Origin: Aurantiacibacter luteus
GTDB taxonomy: Bacteria; Pseudomonadota; Alphaproteobacteria; Sphingomonadales; Sphingomonadaceae
DNA length: 64,000 nucleotides
NCBI RefSeq assembly: GCF_001010945.1
Contig: NZ_LBHB01000001.1
Span: 496,001 to 560,000, forward strand
Reading direction: 5' to 3'
In this document: in pieces, positions 34,951-43,152 of the stretch
Layout of the letters: each line of letters starts with the position of its first letter
How positions within the stretch are numbered: the first letter of the stretch is position 1
Notes under the pieces: model-generated
The model's database searches: none
Told to the model about the DNA's origin: nothing
Seen by the model: the letters and a program-made list of their open reading frames with translations, nothing else
Position numbers and translations under genes: made by a program

Positions 34951-35979
34951 ATGATCAGGACCAAGACCACGCTCGTCGTCGGCGCGGGCGCGAGCACGGA
35001 GCTGCAGTTTCCCGACGGGCGCGAGCTGCTACAGCGGATTGCCGCCAGCTTCGATTTCGCGCGGCTGGGCGGCACGCTGGAAACGCCGGACATCGCCGCG
35101 ATGGCGCAGCACGTCGACCATCTCGCCAAGCAGGCAAGGGTGAAGAAGGATGCGCTGGTCGAGGCGGGGCACACCATTCGCTCGGCCGCGCGCATCTCCA
35201 GCTCGATCGACGCCATCCTCGAACAGCACGGCGACAACCCGATGGTGCTGGCGCTGGGCAAGCTGGCCATCGCCCACCACTCGCTCTCAGCCGAGGCGGC
35301 GAGCCCGCTAGGCTCCGAGCCGAAGGATCCCGGCGACCTGCCCGTGCGCGGAACGGAGAACTGGCTGTTCCAGCTCAGCCGTGCGCTGGTGAACGGCGTC
35401 CCGCGCGCGCGGGCGGAACAGGTCTTCGACAACCTCTCCATCGTCTGCTTCAATTACGATCGCGCCATCGAGCATTACCTGCCCTGGGCGCTGCACCTGG
35501 CCTTTGGCATGAGCCTGACCGACGCGCAGGCGCTGACGGGCGAGAAGCTGAAGGTCGTCCATCCCTACGGCACGCCCGGCCGGCTCGACTGGCAGAAGGG
35601 CAGTGCGCCCATCGCCGACTGGGGGCAGACCATGCCCGAGGATCTCCACGGTGTCGTGGAGCAGATCCGCACCGCGACAGAGCGCGCGAACGAGCGGTAT
35701 TTCCAGCGCCAGCTCGCAACCGAGATGGCGCAGGGCAAGCGGCTGGTCTTCCTTGGCTTCGGCTTCGATGCGATGAATTCCGCCATGCTGTTCGAAACTC
35801 CGTTCGAGCATAGCCCCGACGTGCTGGTGACGCTGCCGGGTGCGAGCGAGACGCAGGCCAGCGCCGTTCACCGCCTGGTGATGCGCGGCGCAGGGCTGCG
35901 CGACGAACGCCTCGTCACTATCGAGGACCTGCGCGCCTGGCAGCTGCTGCGCGATTACGCCCCCTGGCTGGAGAGCTAG
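34951..35979 (+). CDS. Stand-alone SIR2-like NAD-binding domain protein
   Basis: A 342-residue soluble protein. Segments typical of SIR2-like proteins occur in the right order: VVGAGASTELQFPDG (nucleotide loop, 9-23), SSSIDAILEQH (83-93), VCFNYDRAIEHYL (N168 and D170), KVVHPYGTPG (H204) and RLVFLGFGFD (264-273). The asparagine and histidine correspond to catalytic residues of bacterial SIR2 NADases used in antiphage defence. There is no fused sensor, TIR or Argonaute domain and no linked defence gene. It could be an NADase, a deacylase or a housekeeping NAD-binding protein. No clear ribosome-binding site; divergent from the PAP2 gene. Confidence 0.7.
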   Translation: MIRTKTTLVVGAGASTELQFPDGRELLQRIAASFDFARLGGTLETPDIAAMAQHVDHLAKQARVKKDALVEAGHTIRSAARISSSIDAILEQHGDNPMVLALGKLAIAHHSLSAEAASPLGSEPKDPGDLPVRGTENWLFQLSRALVNGVPRARAEQVFDNLSIVCFNYDRAIEHYLPWALHLAFGMSLTDAQALTGEKLKVVHPYGTPGRLDWQKGSAPIADWGQTMPEDLHGVVEQIRTATERANERYFQRQLATEMAQGKRLVFLGFGFDAMNSAMLFETPFEHSPDVLVTLPGASETQASAVHRLVMRGAGLRDERLVTIEDLRAWQLLRDYAPWLES

Positions 35980-36044
35980 GCGAAAGCCCGGTTGCCCCGG
36001 GAGCAAGCCGCCGCCATATCCCGCTCCAGCACACAGGAGCGCTC

Positions 36045-37418
36045 ATGGCCGCCGACACCACCGAAACCACCGACGAATACGACTTCGACCTCTTCACCAT
36101 CGGCGCAGGCTCGGGCGGCGTGCGCGCCAGCCGCGTGGCCGCCGCGCACGGGGCGAAGGTCGCCGTGGCAGAGGAGCATCGCGTGGGCGGTACCTGCGTC
36201 ATCCGCGGCTGCGTGCCCAAGAAGATGCTCGTCTATGGCGCGCACTTCGCCGAAGACCTGGAGGACTGCCAGAAGTTCGGCTGGGAGATCGGCGAGAAAA
36301 AGTTCGACTGGATCAAGCTGCGCGACAACGTGCTGGCCGATGTCGAGCGGCTGGAAGGCGCCTACACGCAGACGCTGGAGAACCATGAGGTCACCCTGTT
36401 TCACGAGCGGGCCGAGATCACCGGCGCGCACGAGATCACGCTGGCGAGCGGCAAGGTGGTGACGGCGAAATACATCCTCATTGCCACCGGCGCACATCCG
36501 CGAATGCCCGAGTGCCAGGGCGCGGATCTCGCCATCTCGTCGAACGAGGCGTTTCACCTCGATGCCCTTCCCAAGCGCATCGTGATCGCCGGTGGTGGCT
36601 ACATCGCCAACGAGTTCGCCGGCATTTTCAACGAGTTCGGCAGCAAGGTCACCATCGTCAACCGATCCGACAAGCTGCTGCGCGGCTACGACGAATCCGT
36701 GCGCGACCGGCTGCTGCAGATCAGCGTGATGAAGGGCATCGACTTCCGCTTCAACACCACCTTCGAGTATATAAAGGAATGCCCCGACGGCGGTTTCTTC
36801 GTGAAGCTGTCCGACCATGAGGAGGAGCACGCCGACCTCGTCATGTTCGCCACCGGCCGCGTGCCGAACGTCAAGGGGCTGGGGCTGGACAAGGCCGGCG
36901 TCGAGCTGGACGATAAGGGCGCGATCAAGGTCGACCGCTTCAGCAAGACCAGCGTCGATCACATCTACGCCGTGGGCGACGTGACGGACCGGGTGCAGCT
37001 GACCCCCATCGCCATCCGCGAGGGCCAGGCCTTCGCCGATACCGTGTTCGGCAAGGGCGACCCCGTGGCGGTCGATCACGGCTGCGTACCCAGCGCAGTC
37101 TTCAGCCACCCGCCGATCGCCGCAGTCGGCATGACCGAGGGCGAGGCGCGCAACAAGCTGGGCAGCGTGAAGATCTACCTCGCCGACTTCCGCCCGATGA
37201 AGAACGTGCTCGCGGGCCGCAACGAGCGCAGCCTGATGAAGATGATCTGCGACGGCGAGAACGGCAAGATCGTGGGCATCCACATGATCGCGCCCGAAGC
37301 GCCGGAGATGATGCAGGCCGCCGCCATCGCGGTGAAGGCCGGGCTGACCAAGGCCGATTTCGACGCGACCGTGGCGATCCACCCGACCATGGCGGAGGAA
37401 CTGGTGCTGATGCGGTGA
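36045..37418 (+). CDS. gor: Glutathione-disulfide reductase
   Basis: A 457-residue NADPH-dependent flavoprotein that regenerates reduced glutathione. The FAD loop is TIGAGSGGVRAS, the redox disulfide C51/C56 in GGTCVIRGCVPKK, the NADPH loop VIAGGGYIANEFAG and the catalytic HPTMAEE at the C-terminus. GGAG six bases before the ATG is a good ribosome-binding site. The stop overlaps the start of the lipoprotein gene by 4 bp. Confidence 0.96.
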   Translation: MAADTTETTDEYDFDLFTIGAGSGGVRASRVAAAHGAKVAVAEEHRVGGTCVIRGCVPKKMLVYGAHFAEDLEDCQKFGWEIGEKKFDWIKLRDNVLADVERLEGAYTQTLENHEVTLFHERAEITGAHEITLASGKVVTAKYILIATGAHPRMPECQGADLAISSNEAFHLDALPKRIVIAGGGYIANEFAGIFNEFGSKVTIVNRSDKLLRGYDESVRDRLLQISVMKGIDFRFNTTFEYIKECPDGGFFVKLSDHEEEHADLVMFATGRVPNVKGLGLDKAGVELDDKGAIKVDRFSKTSVDHIYAVGDVTDRVQLTPIAIREGQAFADTVFGKGDPVAVDHGCVPSAVFSHPPIAAVGMTEGEARNKLGSVKIYLADFRPMKNVLAGRNERSLMKMICDGENGKIVGIHMIAPEAPEMMQAAAIAVKAGLTKADFDATVAIHPTMAEELVLMR

Positions 37419-38080
37419 GAGCGCTTCTCGCCATAGCGACCTTGTGCTTGCTCGCAGCGTGCGGCGGCGCGGATGAGGCGCCGCGGCCGCCGGTGGCCGA
37501 GCCGGTTGCAATGACGGATGCCGTGGCGGCGGCGGGGACGGGCTCCCGTTACGCGCGTCAGCAACTCGTGCAGGTGCCGGGGCGCAACGTCCTGGTCGCG
37601 GAATACGTCTTCGACGATTTCAGCCATGCGACCGAGGGCAGGCTGGACGTGTTCTACCTCGATGCCAGCGATGGCAGGGTGACCGGTGTGGAGCGTTTCG
37701 AGCGCGCACTAGAGGTCGGCGGGCAGGGCCGGCTCGGCCAATGGTCGATCGGCAACGACCTGCTCGGCGTGCCGGTAATCCGCGCGTCGGGCGGATTTAC
37801 CGGACAAGGGCAAACGATCGGCTGCACCAAGCTGGTGGCGCTGATGCCGGACGGGCCGCGGCAGGTGGCATCGTTCGCCGACTATTCCAGCAATGCAGGG
37901 GCAGCCCTCGATCCTGCCGAGCTCAGTGAGATCACCGCGTCGATGGAGGGGTTCGTCCCCGGGCGGTCCTTCGAACTGCATTACACCGGTTCCGAAACGG
38001 CAACCGTGCATTTCGACTGGAACGGCGATCGCTTCGTGCCTCGCGGCGAACTTCCGCTCGGCGCGTGTGACGGCGCCTGA
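37415..38080 (+). CDS. Predicted lipoprotein of unknown function
   Basis: A 221-residue protein with a lipoprotein signal (MRALLAIATLCLLAACGG, acylated cysteine at 16). The rest is a beta-rich soluble domain without a motif I recognise. The GTG start overlaps the gor stop by 4 bp, so the two are cotranslated; this could tie it to redox stress, but that is only context. Confidence 0.75.
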   Translation: MRALLAIATLCLLAACGGADEAPRPPVAEPVAMTDAVAAAGTGSRYARQQLVQVPGRNVLVAEYVFDDFSHATEGRLDVFYLDASDGRVTGVERFERALEVGGQGRLGQWSIGNDLLGVPVIRASGGFTGQGQTIGCTKLVALMPDGPRQVASFADYSSNAGAALDPAELSEITASMEGFVPGRSFELHYTGSETATVHFDWNGDRFVPRGELPLGACDGA

Positions 38081-38126
38081 GCGCATTCAGCGCCGCGCAA
38101 GCGGGAGCCGGCAATGACGGCGCGTG

Positions 38127-38975
38127 ATGAGAAAGCTTGCTCTCCTGCCTATCGTCGCGCTCGCCGCGTGCGGTGCCGGTGACGTGCCCGACGCCTCGCA
38201 AACACCTGTCGAGACGCGCAGATACGCCACGCAAATCGAAGCGCCGGTGCCCGATTATCGCCAGCTGATCCGCGACATGACGATCGTCGAGTTCTCCGAC
38301 CTGCGCCGGGAAGCGACGGCCCGCGCGCCCGCCGATGCCAAGGCCGTGGGCGAGCAGTGGCTGGCGCGGCTGAACGAGCGGGGCGTGGTCGATGGCTACG
38401 GCCTCTCCGGCAAGAACGACGACGATCCCATCTCCAGCTTCAGCCTCACCTTGACGCCCGCCGACTTCGACGCCTGGGTGCGCGAGAACGGCTGGAGCGT
38501 CCCGCGCCATATCGACTGGAACTTCGTGCCCGATCTCGTCAGCCCACGCGTGAGCGATGCGGCGGCGCAGGGTATCCGCATCTGGCCCGCCAGCGAGGCG
38601 CGAACGGGTATGCAGAACCAGGCGGCCGACAGCGGGCGCATCGTGCTGCGCGACGGGTGCTTCTACCTCGACCGGCAGGGGGTGGAGACGCTCGCCTGGT
38701 TCCATGCCGAGACCGGGCTCGATGTGGACGGCGAGGGCTTTTACGTCCTCGTCAACCGCATGACCGGGCAGGTCGAAGGGCGGCTCGGCGAGACCTTCGT
38801 CTGGGCCGCGCCCAATCCGATCACGCCCGGCGGCCCGTCAATGGAGGAATTTCGCGCAGCCTGCGGTGATGGCGAGATCAGCACAGTTGGCAATCCCACC
38901 TCGACCGCGCGGATGGACGCCATGTATCCGCCCGTCCGCGCGCCCGACGCCGCGCCGCCGCCCGGTATCCACTAG
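38127..38975 (+). CDS. Predicted lipoprotein of unknown function
   Basis: A 282-residue protein beginning with a lipoprotein signal (MRKLALLPIVALAACGAG). The mature part has many aromatic residues and charged loops, a pro-rich end (RAPDAAPPPGIH) and no recognised family motif. ATG at 38127 is chosen over the adjacent GTG at 38124. It follows the previous lipoprotein gene by 46 bp and may share its transcript. Little more can be said. Confidence 0.7.
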   Translation: MRKLALLPIVALAACGAGDVPDASQTPVETRRYATQIEAPVPDYRQLIRDMTIVEFSDLRREATARAPADAKAVGEQWLARLNERGVVDGYGLSGKNDDDPISSFSLTLTPADFDAWVRENGWSVPRHIDWNFVPDLVSPRVSDAAAQGIRIWPASEARTGMQNQAADSGRIVLRDGCFYLDRQGVETLAWFHAETGLDVDGEGFYVLVNRMTGQVEGRLGETFVWAAPNPITPGGPSMEEFRAACGDGEISTVGNPTSTARMDAMYPPVRAPDAAPPPGIH

Positions 38976-39038
38976 GGTTGTAAAGCCCGGCCATCCGCGC
39001 CACCAAGCGGCAGACATCATGCCGAAAGGTCGCAATCC

Positions 39039-40091
39039 ATGGCTCGCATTCCGACAATTCTCGCCTCCGCGCTCGCGCTGGCGACGCCCGCCAGCGGTAC
39101 GGCGCACGAGGTGGAGCAGGCCGACTGGTCGATCGCCATCCACGGTGGCGCGGGGACGCTCAGCCGCGAAGCCATGACGCCCGAGCGCGAGGCGGAGTAT
39201 ACAGCCGCCCTGCAGGCTGCACTCGATGCCGGGGCCGAGGTGCTGCGCGCCGGCGGCGAGGCGCAGGACGCGATCGTCGCGGTCATCACCAAGCTGGAGG
39301 ACGATCCGCTGTTCAACGCCGGACGCGGCGCGGTGCTGACCTGGGAGGGCGGGGTGTCTCTCGATGCGAGCTTCATGCGCGGCGACACGCGCGAGGCGGG
39401 CGCGGCGGCAGGCCTTTCACACGTGCGCCATCCTATCCTGCTCGCCCGCGCTATCATGGAGGACGGTCGTCACGTCTTCCTGAGCGGCGAGGGTGCGGAG
39501 GAATTCGCCGCCGACCACGGGCTTGAGCAGGTAGAGACCGAGTGGTTCATCACCCCGCGTCGCCGCGACAGCCTCGAGCAGTTCCGCGCCGCGCAGGACG
39601 ATCCGCAAGTCAGCTTCAACGAGGACGAGGAGCACCGCTACGGCACCGTGGGCGCGGTGGCGCGCGACGTCCGCGGCAACCTGGCCGCGGGCACTTCGAC
39701 CGGTGGCACGACCGGCAAGCGCTGGGGCCGCATCGGCGATTCCCCGGTGATCGGCGCGGGCACCTATGCCGACAACCGCGCCTGCGCCGTCAGCGCCACC
39801 GGCACGGGCGAATACTTCCTGCGCGCGGGCGTGGCGCAGGGCATCTGCGCCATGATGCGGCTTGCCGGAATGGACGCGCAGGCGGCGGCGGACCAGCTGA
39901 TCGTGGAGGTCGGCGAAATGGGTGGCGACGGCGGCGTGATCGTCGTCTCGGCAACCGGCGAGACGGCTTTCAGCTTCAACACCAGCGGGATGTACCGGGG
40001 CCGGGCCGACAGCATCGGGCTAAACGAAATCGCGATCTTCACCGATACCCCGCCGGTCGACCCACCGATGCAAGCCGCTGCGGAGCATTGA
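39039..40091 (+). CDS. Exported isoaspartyl peptidase/L-asparaginase (Ntn hydrolase)
   Basis: A 350-residue precursor with an N-terminal signal sequence (ends near ATPASGTAHE). SIAIHGGAGTLSREA and NAGRGAVLTWEGG are family hallmarks. Autocleavage is predicted before T203 in HRYGTVGAVARD, which becomes the nucleophile; GGTTGKRWGRIGDSPVIGAG follows. It would hydrolyse isoaspartyl dipeptides or asparagine in the periplasm. A weak AAGG lies upstream of the ATG. Confidence 0.93.
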   Translation: MARIPTILASALALATPASGTAHEVEQADWSIAIHGGAGTLSREAMTPEREAEYTAALQAALDAGAEVLRAGGEAQDAIVAVITKLEDDPLFNAGRGAVLTWEGGVSLDASFMRGDTREAGAAAGLSHVRHPILLARAIMEDGRHVFLSGEGAEEFAADHGLEQVETEWFITPRRRDSLEQFRAAQDDPQVSFNEDEEHRYGTVGAVARDVRGNLAAGTSTGGTTGKRWGRIGDSPVIGAGTYADNRACAVSATGTGEYFLRAGVAQGICAMMRLAGMDAQAAADQLIVEVGEMGGDGGVIVVSATGETAFSFNTSGMYRGRADSIGLNEIAIFTDTPPVDPPMQAAAEH

Positions 40092-40189
40092 TGTTCAGAT
40101 GCCCGCGCTGCAATGCCACATGGTACGGCCATCTCGGTTGGAGGGTGTAAAAATGTTGAAGATCGAGACTGGGAAGTAATCTGCGCGCT

Positions 40190-41203
40190 ATGATGTCTTT
40201 GAAATCCATTTCGACACCATTGAATATTTTCTACCAAGAGCCAGATCCCGATCGTTGGCTCCCAGGGGACCGTTACGCGCGTAGGGCGCTTCGCCGGTTA
40301 CTTCGTGGCCCGGCACGCCCAGGCGGGCACACGCGCGTTTTTCTCAATCTGTGCGCCGGACTTGACCGAATCGGAGTTCCCTACCGCGTCAACGATTTTG
40401 CTCATGCACGCCGCCATCCTGAGGATTTGGCCTGCGTGATCGGGAAAGCGTTTCTTCTGGAGGTTCACGAGTGGAAGAATCCGATCGTTTTGGGTCCGGC
40501 CACCTTTTCTCATCCATTCGACCAGCCTAACCTGCTTGAACGCTGGGACATCCGACGCGTCCTCGTGCCCGGGCCGTGGATGGGAACGATGTGTCAGCCG
40601 TACTGGGGCGATCGCCTGAAAGTCTGGCCTGTAGGGATCGATACGGATTCCTGGCTACCCGATACAAGTGAGCGCGACCTCGATTTCTTGGTTTATGTGA
40701 AGGTATTGTGGGACAAGGAGCAGCGCGCCGCTACTCTTGTCGAACCTCTTCTGGATAAGCTTGCGGCTCGCGGCCTCAAGTCTTCTACGATCGTCTACGG
40801 ATCTTATCGGGAGGACGACTACCGGGCGCTGCTGGCACGATCGCGAGCGATGATTTTTCTTTGCGAGCACGAAACGCAAGGGATAGCCTATCAGCAGGCT
40901 CTTTCAAGCGGGGTTCCTATTCTGGCTTGGGACAGGCAAGGGGCCTGGCTTGATCCGTCCTATTATCCAGACAAGGTCGACTTTGGACCGGTTTCCAGTG
41001 TTCCTTATTTCGACGAGCGGTGTGGGGATCGGTTCGCTTCTATCGGCGATTTTGACCGGAAACTTGATATCTTCCTCGCGGCTCTCGAGACAGGAACATA
41101 CGATCCGCGGTCTTATGTTCTGGAAAATCTCACGCTAGAAATTTGCGCCCGGCGTTACGTCGAAATCTTCGACGAAGTTAAGTCAGAGATGTGCGGCTCA
41201 TGA
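40190..41203 (+). CDS. Putative glycosyltransferase (GT-B type), probably acquired
   Basis: A 337-residue protein with a GT-B layout: HTRVFLNLCAGLDRIGVPYR in the first half, a nucleotide-sugar half with FLVYVKVLWDKE, SRAMIFLCEHETQGIAYQQA and LSSGVPILAWDRQG, matching the E-x7-E-type sugar-nucleotide loop of family GT4-like enzymes. Donor and acceptor unknown. Codon use and GC are clearly lower than in neighbours, and the gene sits alone between an asparaginase gene and aroB, so transfer is likely. Its last 6 bp overlap the 3' end of aroB. ATG at 40190 or 40193 may start translation. Confidence 0.75.
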   Translation: MMSLKSISTPLNIFYQEPDPDRWLPGDRYARRALRRLLRGPARPGGHTRVFLNLCAGLDRIGVPYRVNDFAHARRHPEDLACVIGKAFLLEVHEWKNPIVLGPATFSHPFDQPNLLERWDIRRVLVPGPWMGTMCQPYWGDRLKVWPVGIDTDSWLPDTSERDLDFLVYVKVLWDKEQRAATLVEPLLDKLAARGLKSSTIVYGSYREDDYRALLARSRAMIFLCEHETQGIAYQQALSSGVPILAWDRQGAWLDPSYYPDKVDFGPVSSVPYFDERCGDRFASIGDFDRKLDIFLAALETGTYDPRSYVLENLTLEICARRYVEIFDEVKSEMCGS

Positions 41204-42328
41204 AGAATTTTTAGCATCTCCTAGTGATCGCAGCTGCCCGCCGAGGAATGCGGCCACGTCGGCCATGTCCACCTCGCGGTCGAGGAAGGCCTCGCCCACG
41301 CCGCGCAGCAGGACGAAGGGCAGGGTGCCCGCGTCCATTTTCTTGTCGTGCAGCATGTGCGCGGCCAGCGCCTCGCCGCCGCATTCGATGCCGAGGGCAG
41401 CGATCTCGGTGGGCAGGCCGACGGCGCCGATGGCCCGGGCTACGCGTGCCGCGTCAAGGTTGCCGATCAGCCCGCGCCGCGCCGAATAGCGCGCCGCCAG
41501 CACCATGCCGAGCGCCACCGCCTCGCCGTGCAACAGACGTTCGGAGAAGTCCGTCTCGGCCTCCAGCGCATGACCGAAGGTGTGGCCGAGATTCAGTAGC
41601 GCGCGCGCGCCCGTGGTCTCGCGCTCGTCCTCGGCGACGATGCGCGCCTTGGCCGTGACGCTGGTGGTGACGGCGTGCGTCAGGGCGGCTTCGTCGTGCG
41701 CGATGACCTTGTCGCCATTCGCCTCGCACCAGGCGAAGAAGTCCGCATCGCCCAGGATCCCGTACTTGATGACCTCGGCATAGCCGCAGCGCATCTCGCG
41801 GTCGGGCAGGGTGGCGAGAACCTCGGTATCGGCGACGACCAGCGCGGGCTGATGGAAGGCGCCGACCAGGTTCTTGCCCGCGCCGGCGTTGATCGCCGTC
41901 TTGCCGCCCACGCTGCTGTCGACTTGGGCGAGCAGGGTGGTGGGAAGCTGGATGAAGCCGCAGCCGCGCTTCAGGATGGCGGCGGCAAAGCCCGTGAGGT
42001 CGCCGATCACGCCGCCGCCGAAGGCGATGACGTGATCGCCGCGCTCGACCTCCTCGGCCAGCAGCCATTCGACCGTGCGGGCAAGGTTCTGCCAGCTCTT
42101 CGCGCCTTCGCCGGGTTCGTGGATCAGGAACCGCGCCTCGAACCCCTCGCGCTCCAGCGCCGCGCCCAGCGCCTTGCCCCAGCGGGCGTGGACGTTGGCG
42201 TCGGTGACTACCGGCACGCGAGTCTTGCGCAGGAGCGGGCGGGCGAGCGCGCCAACCTCGCGCAGCAGGTTGCCACCGATCGCGACCTCGTAGCCGCGCC
42301 CGGCCAGTTCGACGTTCACCCCAGCCAT
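41198..42328 (-). CDS. aroB: 3-dehydroquinate synthase
   Basis: A 376-residue NAD- and zinc-dependent enzyme for the second step of the shikimate pathway. FGGGVIGDLTGFAAAILKRG binds NAD; QVDSSVGGKTAIN, AEVIKYGILGD, NLGHTFGHALE (zinc histidines) and LLHGEAVALGM are all present. It starts inside the end of aroK (13-bp overlap). The end overlaps the glycosyltransferase gene, so the terminal residues may have been altered by that insertion. Confidence 0.97.
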   Translation of the reverse strand: MAGVNVELAGRGYEVAIGGNLLREVGALARPLLRKTRVPVVTDANVHARWGKALGAALEREGFEARFLIHEPGEGAKSWQNLARTVEWLLAEEVERGDHVIAFGGGVIGDLTGFAAAILKRGCGFIQLPTTLLAQVDSSVGGKTAINAGAGKNLVGAFHQPALVVADTEVLATLPDREMRCGYAEVIKYGILGDADFFAWCEANGDKVIAHDEAALTHAVTTSVTAKARIVAEDERETTGARALLNLGHTFGHALEAETDFSERLLHGEAVALGMVLAARYSARRGLIGNLDAARVARAIGAVGLPTEIAALGIECGGEALAAHMLHDKKMDAGTLPFVLLRGVGEAFLDREVDMADVAAFLGGQLRSLGDAKNSS

Positions 42329-42894
42329 CGGTCGAGTTTCTCCACGATGCGTCGCACGGCGACATGGTGCGGCCCGGTGTCGCTGGCCACGTGAATGTGC
42401 GCCTGTTCGTAAGCCGATCTGCGCGCCTCCTGCATGGTCGCGACCAGCTGGCGGGTATCGCCGCCTTCCAGCAACGGCCGCTTGTCGTTGCGGCTGACGC
42501 GCTCGACCAGCGTATCCGTTTCGGCGTCCAGCCAGATGGCGACGGCGTTCTCCAGAATGAGCGCGCGGGTCTCGTCGGTGACGAAGGCGCCGCCGCCGGT
42601 GGCGATGACGCTGGCCGAGCCCGCTTCTTCCATCAGCCGCGCGATCACCCGCCGCTCGCCGTCGCGGAAGTAGGCCTCGCCGAAGGTGTCGAAGATGTCG
42701 CGGATGGGCATGTTGGCCGCTTCCACGATCTCGTCGTCGGCATCGGTGAAGGCCATGTCCAGCGCGGCGGCCAGCTTGCGCCCCACGGTGGACTTGCCCA
42801 CGCCCATCATCCCGACCAGCACCAGCGGCCGGTCCAGTCGCTGGCGGACGGAGCGCACGGTGGCGGCATCGGGCAGGTGCTTGGCAATGGTCAT
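42316..42894 (-). CDS. aroK: Shikimate kinase
   Basis: A 192-residue P-loop kinase phosphorylating shikimate. Walker A is GMMGVGKSTVG, the substrate-binding segment includes DADDEIVEAA and FRDGERRVIARL, and the GGG loop is ATGGGAFV; the lid region RPLLEGGD follows. It overlaps aroB by 13 bp, the usual aroK-aroB operon, and diverges from the small membrane-protein gene at 43012. Confidence 0.97.
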   Translation of the reverse strand: MTIAKHLPDAATVRSVRQRLDRPLVLVGMMGVGKSTVGRKLAAALDMAFTDADDEIVEAANMPIRDIFDTFGEAYFRDGERRVIARLMEEAGSASVIATGGGAFVTDETRALILENAVAIWLDAETDTLVERVSRNDKRPLLEGGDTRQLVATMQEARRSAYEQAHIHVASDTGPHHVAVRRIVEKLDRWLG

Positions 42895-43011
42895 TGCCGC
42901 ATGGCCTATAGATGGGCTAACCGCGCTGGCAAGGTCGCTTGCCGGGTTGTCCGGGCAAGCAGGAACAGGAAACCGCCGCGAGGTGATCGGGTCGCATGGA
43001 ACTGGGTGGGC

Positions 43012-43152
43012 ATGAATTTGGCGCGCAAGACGATACTGCTGCTGGCGCTGGCCGTGCTCGCGGGGGTGCTGGTGATCGCCTGGTACGACGGCGGGCAGCA
43101 GGAACAGCGCATGATCGTGGAGCCGGTGGCCGTGTCGGAGAGCGCGTCGTGA
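43012..43152 (+). CDS. Small single-pass membrane protein
   Basis: A 46-residue protein: a short basic start (MNLARKT), one membrane helix (ILLLALAVLAGVLVIAWY) and a 20-residue polar tail. GGTGGG lies before the ATG. The stop overlaps the GTG of the next gene by 4 bp, so it is very likely real and coupled to the exported protein. No family recognised; function unknown. Confidence 0.65.
   Translation: MNLARKTILLLALAVLAGVLVIAWYDGGQQEQRMIVEPVAVSESAS

Noticed and set aside
40091-40150. 19-codon frame beginning MFRCPRCNATWYGHLG
   Set aside because: It has a zinc-ribbon-like CxxC but is too short and has no second cysteine pair; treated as a possible gene stub and mentioned only in the island finding.
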